Of a stretch of 8,437 bases of DNA, positions 1 through 5,529 are shown one piece after another. The stretch lies in NCBI GenBank assembly GCA_947177345.1, contig CAMWUB010000046.1:1-8437 (forward strand), written 5' to 3'. Each line of letters begins with the position of its first letter. Position 1 is the stretch's first letter. This stretch comes from an uncultured Ruminococcus sp. (GTDB lineage: Bacteria > Bacillota > Clostridia > Oscillospirales > Ruminococcaceae). Below the pieces are notes generated by a model. The model saw only the letters and a program-made list of their open reading frames with translations. It did no database searches and had not been told where the DNA came from. The translations under genes were made by a program, and so were the position numbers.

Positions 1-227
1 ATATCATATATACTTACTCCGTTCATGAGTATGCACGGAACGTTTATATTAATTCCGGCAGTAATGGGTTTCGCTGAATATACTGACCTTGCCGTTGCAA
101 ATGTAAAATAAATTCCATTTCCAATAAGGGAATTTATTATTTTTACGGTATTTACCGAAACTTTACCGCTACTGTCAAGTAATGTACCGTCGAGGTCTGT
201 AATATAAAGGCGTTTAATAATTATCAC
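1..227 (-). CDS. Cof-type HAD-family hydrolase, N-terminal part (gene continues past the left edge)
   Basis: The minus strand encodes a haloacid-dehalogenase phosphatase of the Cof/YkrA kind; these usually dephosphorylate sugar phosphates or cofactor phosphates, but the substrate cannot be read here. About 72 residues are visible. The N-terminus carries the first HAD motif, ITDLDGTLLD, with the nucleophile and acid aspartates two residues apart. The second conserved strand follows as FTFATARS, where the Thr/Ser motif sits, and then CILMNGVSIYD, matching the usual IxxNGA region. The cap and the last catalytic motifs are outside the window. There is no in-frame ATG or TTG. The only conventional start is GTG at 225-227, but it lies inside the Shine-Dalgarno sequence. 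An ATT at 216-218 sits 8 nt after GGAGG and would give the family-typical MKRLYITDLDGT. The coordinates use GTG as the outer limit. Family assignment is sure; the start is not. Confidence 0.88.
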   Translation of the reverse strand, partial: MIIIKRLYITDLDGTLLDSSGKVSVNTVKIINSLIGNGIYFTFATARSVYSAKPITAGININVPCILMNGVSIYD

Positions 228-231
228 CTCC
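223..231 (-). promoter_or_regulatory. Very strong Shine-Dalgarno sequence of the HAD gene
   Basis: The minus strand reads GGAGGTGAT, a nine-base complement to the 3' end of 16S rRNA. Counting from GGAGG, the spacing is 8 nt to ATT at 216-218 and 5 nt to ATT at 219-221. The GTG at 225-227 overlaps the site and so cannot be served by it. This site is why a non-canonical ATT start is suspected. Confidence 0.8.
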
Positions 232-247
232 GTATAGCAATGAAATT

Positions 248-275
248 ATTATAACATAAAATCTTTAAAAAACAA
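248..275 (-). promoter_or_regulatory. Probable sigma-A promoter for the HAD gene
   Basis: On the minus strand a TTGTTT -35 box (270-275) is followed after 16 bp by a perfect TATAAT -10 box (248-253). It lies about 20 bp before the ribosome binding site. The -35 is a weaker match than in the other promoters of this window. Confidence 0.6.
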
Positions 276-364
276 AGTATTTGTATAAAATATCTGAAAT
301 TTTCGTCATATCACACAAATATAAGTGCAGTTTAATGTACGTTATCACCAATAAAAAAACGGCA

Positions 365-393
365 TTGAAAAAAACAAAAAATTATGTTAAAAT
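365..393 (+). promoter_or_regulatory. Sigma-A promoter for the 170-aa protein gene
   Basis: TTGAAA (365-370), a 17-bp spacer and TAAAAT (388-393) give a good housekeeping promoter. The expected transcript would start near 400, leaving a short leader of about 20 nt that contains the AGGAGG site at 409-414. Confidence 0.75.
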
Positions 394-421
394 ATAACTA
401 TCAACAACAGGAGGATTAAAA

Positions 422-934
422 ATGTTCGATAAAAACCTATATGATGATTATGACCTTGAATTATGTGAGGCTTTCGCTGTTGACATTGAAGAGGGCGAAG
501 TTCTTACTGAATTTTCTACAGTTGCAAGGGATTACGGTTTAAACGTTTCACTTGTTATAAATCCTGACAAAAGCAGAAATCTTAAAAATGCGGAATATTT
601 TAAACTCTACAATAATTCAAGACCCGATAACGCAAGCAAAATCGCAAGAATAAAATTCCGTTCACCTGAATATGTAATCCACCATAATAACGGCAGTAAA
701 AACAACTGGTTTCTTAATACGGCGGAAAAAAATATGTTAATGCAACTTTTAAGACAACCATGTAAAAAACATAACGGCTTTTCCATATGGCAGGGACTTA
801 TTTTAGATTTTAACTGGGAAACAGGTCTTGACTATGAGGGAACAAAAGGAAATAATCAATCCGGCAATATGCCTTATCCGGAGTATCTCCCGATAGATTT
901 AAAAATTCCGGATTATTTAGAATTATCTGAATAA
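422..934 (+). CDS. Unrecognised 170-aa cytosolic protein
   Basis: I do not recognise this protein family. The gene looks genuine: it has a near-consensus promoter, an AGGAGG ribosome binding site 7 nt before the ATG, no competing start, and a terminator just after its stop. The product is soluble, with no signal peptide or membrane segment. The first 30 residues are strongly acidic (many Asp and Glu), the middle (about residues 45-100) is rich in Asn, Lys and Arg, and the C-terminal third is aromatic and Pro-rich, with WQGLILDFNWETGLDYEG around residues 123-140. There is no recognisable P-loop, HTH or metal cluster. It is monocistronic and convergent with the DUF2975-regulator pair, so its neighbours give no functional clue. 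Confidence 0.75.
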   Translation: MFDKNLYDDYDLELCEAFAVDIEEGEVLTEFSTVARDYGLNVSLVINPDKSRNLKNAEYFKLYNNSRPDNASKIARIKFRSPEYVIHHNNGSKNNWFLNTAEKNMLMQLLRQPCKKHNGFSIWQGLILDFNWETGLDYEGTKGNNQSGNMPYPEYLPIDLKIPDYLELSE

Positions 935-960
935 ATACTTAAAAAACTATACTGACAAAA

Positions 961-992
961 AATGCTGTATCAAAACAATACAGCATTTTTTT
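961..992. terminator. Bidirectional intrinsic terminator between convergent genes
   Basis: A perfect 10-bp stem, AATGCTGTAT (961-970) with ATACAGCATT (978-987), encloses a 7-nt loop and is followed by a T run on the plus strand. A-rich sequence on the left gives TTTT on the minus strand, so it can end both the 170-aa gene (27 nt after its stop) and the leftward regulator gene. Confidence 0.88.
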
Positions 993-993
993 A

Positions 994-1212
994 TTATTTT
1001 TCCGGTAAATCTTCGACGTACTCCAGAATATCCGCCGGTTGACATTTCAGCTCACGACATATTGCGTTTAGTGTGGAAAATCTTATCGCACTTACTTTAC
1101 CGGTCTTCAGTTTCGACAGATTCACATTACTTACTCCTACACGTTCACTTAGTTCGTTGAGGGAAATTTTTCTGTCCGCCATGACCCTGTCAAGTCTTGA
1201 AATTATAGCCAT
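994..1212 (-). CDS. YozG-like XRE/Cro-type HTH transcriptional regulator
   Basis: This 72-aa protein is essentially one Cro/CI-type helix-turn-helix domain and would bind DNA as a small dimer. The HTH spans about residues 17-38 (SLNELSERVGVSNVNLSKLK). The segment AIRFSTLNAICRELKCQPADILEYV (about 42-66, Cys57) is characteristic of the Bacillus YozG subfamily. The chosen ATG has a GAGGTG site 6 nt upstream; the longer frame opening at 1263 overlaps the preceding gene and has no such site. The start is 10 bp after the stop of the DUF2975 gene, whose TGA forms part of the ribosome binding site, so the two are co-transcribed and probably translationally coupled. This membrane-protein/regulator pairing is recurrent in Firmicutes; an autoregulatory role is an inference. 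Confidence 0.92.
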   Translation of the reverse strand: MAIISRLDRVMADRKISLNELSERVGVSNVNLSKLKTGKVSAIRFSTLNAICRELKCQPADILEYVEDLPEK

Positions 1213-1222
1213 ACCGTACACC

Positions 1223-1879
1223 TCAGACAGTGTCATCTGCTTCCTGTTGCAACTCCGCACCATACCGGAATATGTACATCAGCAGAATAACTACAAATAC
1301 AGTAACTAAAATCGCAAGGGCTGAAAATCCGAAAAATACTATATATACTAATCCGAACGGCAAAAACGAATATCCTAATTTTTTTATAGCCGTCAGAACA
1401 TCTTCCTCAAACGGTGAGTAACATTCTTCCAGTACCCTGCAAAGTCTGACCGCAAATATTGATATTACAAATAATGCAGAAAGTATAAGAAATGCACCTG
1501 TCAGAAGAAATAACATCTTACTTTTAAACTGTTTCATTGTAAATTTTTCCGCAGTGGCTGTAATATCGAGGTTTTTTATATTATCCCCTGCCTGCTCCGG
1601 AGATTCTTCAAAGTTTATTTTCAGTTCGGCACCCTTGTAATTTATGTTTATGTCCTGCATATCCTCTGCAATTGTCAGTTCTGCATCGCCGTCATATGAA
1701 ATTCTGCCCTGTGCCGTGCCGTTGAATTTTATGGCATCTGCCGGAAGAAATACTCCGACAACAAACGTACATGCAAGAATTATACACGCACACACAAGGG
1801 AAATCCATTTCATTATCTGTGCGATTATCTTTCCGGTTCTGCCTGTCTTGTTTATTTTTTCTGTGATTTCGTTCTTCAT
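1223..1879 (-). CDS. DUF2975 family membrane protein
   Basis: This is a 218-aa integral membrane protein of the DUF2975 family, whose function is unknown. Hydrophobic segments lie at about residues 24-46, 122-144, 169-186 and 188-205. An extracytoplasmic-looking loop of about 75 residues lies between the first two, and the motif CRVLEECYSPFEEDVLTAIKK (about 147-167), typical of the family, falls between the second and third. I chose the ATG at 1877-1879: a GAGG site sits 9 nt upstream, and the ATG five codons earlier actually overlaps that site (ATGAGG). It is the first gene of an operon with the YozG-like regulator, driven by a consensus promoter at 1926-1954. The pairing suggests the regulator senses or adjusts the membrane protein, but nothing in the sequence shows the signal. 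Confidence 0.88.
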   Translation of the reverse strand: MKNEITEKINKTGRTGKIIAQIMKWISLVCACIILACTFVVGVFLPADAIKFNGTAQGRISYDGDAELTIAEDMQDININYKGAELKINFEESPEQAGDNIKNLDITATAEKFTMKQFKSKMLFLLTGAFLILSALFVISIFAVRLCRVLEECYSPFEEDVLTAIKKLGYSFLPFGLVYIVFFGFSALAILVTVFVVILLMYIFRYGAELQQEADDTV

Positions 1880-1925
1880 GATTATTGACCTCATTTCTGA
1901 TTAATTTGTCTCACGTGATGTTTAT

Positions 1926-1954
1926 ATTATAGCACGAGTTTTTACGTTTGTCAA
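1926..1954 (-). promoter_or_regulatory. Consensus sigma-A promoter of the DUF2975-regulator operon
   Basis: On the minus strand TTGACA (1949-1954), a 17-bp spacer and TATAAT (1926-1931) match the consensus at every position. The leader to the ATG at 1879 is about 40 nt. Confidence 0.9.
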
Positions 1955-1960
1955 TAGAAT

Positions 1961-1979
1961 TTTAATGTTTATCGTTAAA
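1961..1979. promoter_or_regulatory. Putative regulator-binding element upstream of the leftward promoter
   Basis: The segment reads TTTAATG-N5-CGTTAAA, an inverted repeat with one mismatch. It contains TTTATCGTTAAA at 1968-1979. That 12-mer lies exactly 13 bp from the -35 box of the DUF2975 operon and has an 11/12 match at 2054-2065, which lies 13 bp from the opposite promoter. Binding by the YozG-like regulator is an inference. Confidence 0.45.
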
Positions 1980-2035
1980 TTTGTAGGTCTGCACAAAAAA
2001 TACAAGTCCGGAAGTATTTACCGTTATGCACAAGT

Positions 2036-2065
2036 AACGATAAATTTTTATCGTTTATCATTAAA
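2036..2065. promoter_or_regulatory. Palindrome and overlapping half-site upstream of the rightward promoter (putative operator)
   Basis: A perfect palindrome, AACGATAAA (2036-2044), TT, TTTATCGTT (2047-2055), is immediately overlapped by TTTATCATTAAA (2054-2065). The 9-bp arm also occurs at 1968-1976. The cluster ends 13 bp before the TTGACA at 2079. A shorter inverted pair, CGTTA (2022-2026) and TAACG (2035-2039), adjoins it. This repeated core next to a regulator gene looks like an operator; the binding protein is not proven. Confidence 0.5.
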
Positions 2066-2078
2066 CACTAACTTTTTA

Positions 2079-2107
2079 TTGACATTTTACGGCATATGAC
2101 CTATAAT
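2079..2107 (+). promoter_or_regulatory. Consensus sigma-A promoter of the 61-aa protein gene
   Basis: TTGACA (2079-2084), a 17-bp spacer and TATAAT (2102-2107) match the consensus exactly. Transcription should begin near 2114, leaving a leader of about 24 nt with an AAGGAGG site. This rules out the longer reading frame from 2096, whose start lies inside the promoter. Confidence 0.9.
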
Positions 2108-2137
2108 ATACTTATATTATATAAGGAGGTCAAAGCT

Positions 2138-2323
2138 ATGCCAGATATGCCAAAATTACCGGATATTCCCGTTGAAAAAGTCGTCAGAGCAGGCAAAAAA
2201 GCCCTCGACGAACTCGAAAAAAGCGGTCAGGAAAAAAAAGTCATTGAAGTAGTTTCCAAAAAAACCGGTATCAAAGAAGAAACTATCAATTCCGCACTAA
2301 AAGCTATACATAACATCAAATAA
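2138..2323 (+). CDS. Unrecognised 61-aa charged helical protein
   Basis: This is a small protein I cannot name. It has a perfect promoter, an AAGGAGGT ribosome binding site a few bases before its ATG, and a strong terminator, so it is very likely expressed. The N-terminus is a Pro/Met-rich stretch (MPDMPKLPDIPVEK). The rest is predicted to be helical and Lys/Glu-rich, with a basic excess and no Cys or Trp. Residues about 32-58 (EKKVIEVVSKKTGIKEETINSALKAI) have the helix-turn-helix spacing seen at the N-terminus of HU-type proteins, a loose resemblance only. It is transcribed divergently from the DUF2975-regulator operon across a shared regulatory region, suggesting common control. No membrane segment or signal peptide is visible. 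Confidence 0.75.
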   Translation: MPDMPKLPDIPVEKVVRAGKKALDELEKSGQEKKVIEVVSKKTGIKEETINSALKAIHNIK

Positions 2324-2331
2324 AAAAATTT

Positions 2332-2361
2332 CCGGCTGAATATAATCCAGCCGGTTTTTTT
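2332..2361. terminator. Bidirectional intrinsic terminator between the 61-aa gene and spoIVA
   Basis: A 7-bp GC-rich stem, CCGGCTG (2332-2338) with CAGCCGG (2348-2354), has a 9-nt loop and is followed by seven T residues. An A run just before it supplies the U tract for the leftward spoIVA transcript, whose stop is 14 bp away. Confidence 0.92.
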
Positions 2362-2368
2362 ATGGTAT

Positions 2369-3844
2369 TCATAGGATAAAACATATAAGTCCTGAACAAC
2401 CCTCATTTATTACACGTTCCAATGTCTCCTGTAACTTAAGTCTTGCGTCAACTGGCATCTTGAATAACTTATTATGTAATCCCTCATTTACTAACTCATG
2501 TAATGATTTTCCGAAAATATTACTCTCCCATATTTTCGCCGGATTATCGTCGAAACCGTCAAGCAGATACATTATCAGCTCTTCCGACTGCTTTTCCGTA
2601 CCCACAATGGGACTTACTGTAGTATTTATATTCGCTTTCATTATGTGCAGTGACGGTGCAGTCGCCTTGAGTTTAACGCCGTATTTTCCGCCCTGTTTTA
2701 TAATCTTCGGCTCTTCGAGTGTCAATTCTTCTATCTCAGGCATTACTATCCCGTATCCTGTCGCCTCGACTTCCGCTAATGCCGGTTCTATACGCTGATA
2801 CTTCCGGCGTATGTCGTTGAGTTCCATGAGTAACGGCATTAAATCGCTTTCACTTTCGATTTCTATTCCGGTAGCTTCTCCGAGAATCTTATAAAACAAA
2901 CTGCTGTCGAGTTCCGCTGTTATGGTCACTGAACCGCTTCCTAAATCCATTGCCGATATTTCAGCGTTTATTATATGCGGACATTGTGCCATTGATTCTA
3001 CTGCTGTTTCAACCTCTCTTACAAGTTTTATATCTTTTGCCGAATTTCTTATACAGTCGAGAATTTCAGTCTTCAGCCAGTGTCCCTTTTCAAGCGAATT
3101 TATCCAACGTGCAGTACGTATATTTATTTCCTTGATTGGAAACGAAAATAATATTTCCTGCATTATCTCTTTTATGTCGTTCTCGTCGAGGTCAAGACAG
3201 CTTACCGGTATAACTTTTGCGTCGTATCGGTCTGTAAGGCGTGTTGCTAAATTCTTCGCTTCCTGTGACGACGGATTAACCGTATTCATTATCACGACAA
3301 AAGGTTTGCCTAATTCTTTTAACTCTCTTATAACCCGCTCTTCGCACTCTTCGTACTCCGCACGTGGTATATCTGAAATAGTTCCGTCTGTAGTAACTAC
3401 CAGTCCTATGGTTGAGTGGTCTGTGATTACTTTCTGCGTACCTATTTCCGCCGCCATATTGAAAGGTATTTCCTCATCAAACCATGATGTCATAACCATT
3501 CGGGGCATTTCGTTTTCTATGTAACCTAATGAACTCGGTACTATATAGCCCACACAGTCTATCAGGCGGACGTTCATAGTTGCACCGCTACCGATATTTA
3601 TTTCAACGGCATCTTCCGGTATGAATTTAGGTTCGGTAGTCATAATAGTCTTTCCGGCGGCAGACTGTGGCAGTTCGTCGACGGCTCTTTCACGTTTGAA
3701 CTCGCTTGTTATATTCGGTATAACTAACGATTCCATAAAGCGTTTTATAAACGTGGATTTTCCGGTACGTACAGGTCCTACAACTCCTATATATATATCA
3801 CCGTTGGTACGCTCGGCGATATTATTGTAAATATCTTTAATCAT
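2369..3844 (-). CDS. spoIVA: Stage IV sporulation protein A (spore coat morphogenetic ATPase)
   Basis: SpoIVA is made in the mother cell, hydrolyses ATP and polymerises into the basement layer of the spore coat on the outer forespore membrane; it is also needed for cortex formation. This copy is 491 aa, against 492 in Bacillus subtilis. It begins MIKDIYNNIAERTNGDIYIG and has a P-loop GPVRTGKST at residues 23-31 (Lys29), a Walker B-like LIDCVGY further on, and the characteristic end GLICFIL. The ATG at 3842-3844 is chosen because AAGGAG lies 6 nt upstream and it gives the family N-terminus; a TTG eight codons earlier overlaps sipL. It lies 13 bp after sipL and is probably co-transcribed with it. 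It is intact, with no missing key residues noticed. Confidence 0.97.
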   Translation of the reverse strand: MIKDIYNNIAERTNGDIYIGVVGPVRTGKSTFIKRFMESLVIPNITSEFKRERAVDELPQSAAGKTIMTTEPKFIPEDAVEINIGSGATMNVRLIDCVGYIVPSSLGYIENEMPRMVMTSWFDEEIPFNMAAEIGTQKVITDHSTIGLVVTTDGTISDIPRAEYEECEERVIRELKELGKPFVVIMNTVNPSSQEAKNLATRLTDRYDAKVIPVSCLDLDENDIKEIMQEILFSFPIKEINIRTARWINSLEKGHWLKTEILDCIRNSAKDIKLVREVETAVESMAQCPHIINAEISAMDLGSGSVTITAELDSSLFYKILGEATGIEIESESDLMPLLMELNDIRRKYQRIEPALAEVEATGYGIVMPEIEELTLEEPKIIKQGGKYGVKLKATAPSLHIMKANINTTVSPIVGTEKQSEELIMYLLDGFDDNPAKIWESNIFGKSLHELVNEGLHNKLFKMPVDARLKLQETLERVINEGCSGLICFIL

Positions 3845-3857
3845 GCAATTCTCCTTA

Positions 3858-5408
3858 TCATGTGACAATCGGTATCAGTAACATTCCGCCGGATTCGAGA
3901 CGTTCTCCGGAAAGGTCATTTTCTTCTATCACCGCATTTACACTTGTGCTGTACCGTTTGGCAATATCCCATACTTCTTCGTTTTCCACACCGAAATACA
4001 GCTTTATAGCGTAATCGCCGTCACGCTGTTTTTTTACTGTCTCGTCAACCGCTATATCCGTGAGGGCGTTTATCGAAGAACAGCTATAGACAGATATTTT
4101 CACAGATATATCCGACTTTGCCGACAAAATGCCCTCCGACGATATATTATATGAAACGTCCCTGACTGCAATTTCAGCGGAAACTGTACAGCCTGCTATA
4201 TTATCCGGAAGATTTATAGTTTCCTCAAAAGCCTCGTCCTTATCCGGCATTATAATCATACCGGCATTATCCCGTGATGCCATTGAATACGACAACATAC
4301 CGCTTATTATTACCGCTTTTCCGTCGTCGGATAGCCTTGTATTTATGTTCTTCGGAGTACACCACATAGCGTATATAGTCTGTGGTACGCTGTCGCCCTC
4401 GGCTATTTTGGCGGAATGTCTGAAACTTTCCTCATAGATTACCGGTATCTGTTCCGCTCTTACCTGCGAGACCGTCACACTACACGGATAGACTGTGGAA
4501 AATGCATCCGTACCAAGCATTACGGAAGCGGTCTTGACTGCACAGCATATCAGTCTTAATTCAATCTCGCATTTTATGACCCTGTTTTCTGAATTTTTAT
4601 CGGCAGTAGGTGTTATGTCACAGCTTACGACTTCCGGTGTTATCGTGCAGTCGAAAGTATCGTCTATACCGTCGATGTCGATAATCTGACTGAACGGCAT
4701 TGAAAATGAAATAGGTTCTATAGCACCGCCGTCCTTATCGCATGAATACAATATTTTAAGTTCTGCTGAACCTTTGGCGAGAAGTTTTCCGGAAATCATT
4801 TTCTTCTCGCACTCCGGAACAGTACAGCGTATATTTATTATACTGTTTACTGTTGGTTGTGTCGGAGTAATCTCTATATCTTCACTTAACTGTAAAGTCT
4901 TTTCGGCAGTTATTTTTTTAGAGGCATAACGCACAGGTGTCTTTTTTATCTGAATATTCATTCCGAATGCATCAGAAATAACTTCCTGATTTGTTTCGCC
5001 GTTTACTGAAATCTTTACAGATACCGCACCTCTTACATCAAGACGGCGTTTATTCACTGCACGGAAATTTATATGGTCTGTCTTAGGTGTAAGCCTTACT
5101 GTCATATTTTCGCCTGCTCTGTCGAGTTCGACTGTCTTTGAAAAGTTCTGTCTCTGAACCACACACTGTAAGGAATTACCGTTTTCACTGCAATAGAGAA
5201 TTTTTATATCACATCTGATTTCATAGGAAAGTTTATTTCCGTTTATCGAGTGATTACATATCACCGGTACTACTTCACAGCGTACAAGCCGGAAAATATC
5301 TGGGTAGTAGTCGGGAAGTATATAATCGAGTTCTACACCCTGCTCCTGTACACCGTCGAAAATGGTTTCGCTGACCGGTACTGTTTCCCTGTTTATTCTT
5401 AAATCCAT
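3858..5408 (-). CDS. sipL: SipL-like SpoIVA-interacting protein (DUF3794/SPOCS repeats plus LysM)
   Basis: This 516-aa protein resembles SipL of Clostridioides difficile, which binds SpoIVA and is required for coat localisation around the forespore. The N-terminus (NRETVPVSETIFDGVQEQ, then VELDYILPDYYPDIFRLVRC) is typical of the family. Repeated beta-rich DUF3794/SPOCS-type segments follow through the middle, and a LysM domain of about 49 residues closes the protein (about 468-516, with VENEEVWDIAKRYSTSVNAV and the final MLLIPI). In C. difficile the LysM domain mediates SpoIVA binding. The ATG has AAGGAGG 6 nt upstream. It is the first gene of a sipL-spoIVA operon, under a sigma-E-like promoter at 5439-5468. 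There is no signal peptide, in line with a mother-cell cytosolic protein. Confidence 0.93.
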   Translation of the reverse strand: MDLRINRETVPVSETIFDGVQEQGVELDYILPDYYPDIFRLVRCEVVPVICNHSINGNKLSYEIRCDIKILYCSENGNSLQCVVQRQNFSKTVELDRAGENMTVRLTPKTDHINFRAVNKRRLDVRGAVSVKISVNGETNQEVISDAFGMNIQIKKTPVRYASKKITAEKTLQLSEDIEITPTQPTVNSIINIRCTVPECEKKMISGKLLAKGSAELKILYSCDKDGGAIEPISFSMPFSQIIDIDGIDDTFDCTITPEVVSCDITPTADKNSENRVIKCEIELRLICCAVKTASVMLGTDAFSTVYPCSVTVSQVRAEQIPVIYEESFRHSAKIAEGDSVPQTIYAMWCTPKNINTRLSDDGKAVIISGMLSYSMASRDNAGMIIMPDKDEAFEETINLPDNIAGCTVSAEIAVRDVSYNISSEGILSAKSDISVKISVYSCSSINALTDIAVDETVKKQRDGDYAIKLYFGVENEEVWDIAKRYSTSVNAVIEENDLSGERLESGGMLLIPIVT

Positions 5409-5438
5409 ATACAGCCTCCTTGAAATTAGCTTTATGAA

Positions 5439-5468
5439 ATTATATTCAGATTCAAGTACAAGTATTCC
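5439..5468 (-). promoter_or_regulatory. Candidate sigma-E (mother-cell sporulation) promoter for sipL-spoIVA
   Basis: On the minus strand GGAATACT (5461-5468), 14 bp, then AATATAAT (5439-5446) resembles the sigma-E pattern (ATATT-type -35, 14-bp gap, CATACAnT-type -10), with one mismatch in the -35 core and two in the -10. No TTGACA-like -35 lies 17 bp from the -10, so a sigma-A promoter is less likely. The leader would be about 25 nt. Confidence 0.45.
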
Positions 5469-5470
5469 GC

Positions 5471-5499
5471 TTGCAATTTTTTTACAGATGCGTTATAAT
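5471..5499 (+). promoter_or_regulatory. Sigma-A promoter for the DUF4317 gene
   Basis: TTGCAA (5471-5476), a 17-bp spacer and a perfect TATAAT (5494-5499) precede the gene. The -35 box is only 2 bp from the -35 of the opposing sporulation-type promoter. Confidence 0.8.
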
Positions 5500-5529
5500 A
5501 TATATATTCTGTAAAGAAAGGATTTTATC

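Noticed and set aside
331..347. TTTAATGTACGTTATCA, a partial look-alike of the regulatory element at 1961-1979, upstream of the 170-aa gene
   Set aside because: The similarity breaks after TTTAATGT and the spacing to the promoter differs; it is likely chance in AT-rich DNA.
1213..1263. 17-residue extension of the YozG-like regulator
   Set aside because: It overlaps the end of the DUF2975 gene and lacks a ribosome binding site; the shorter form matches known YozG proteins.
2922..3524. A 200-codon open frame on the plus strand opposite spoIVA, and similar frames opposite sipL and serA
   Set aside because: They lie antisense to strongly identified genes, have no ribosome binding site or promoter, and encode Ser/Ile-rich sequences typical of reverse-frame reading.
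3845..3868. N-terminal extension of spoIVA from a TTG codon
   Set aside because: It overlaps the sipL stop and has no Shine-Dalgarno sequence; the ATG at 3844 has AAGGAG and matches the family N-terminus.
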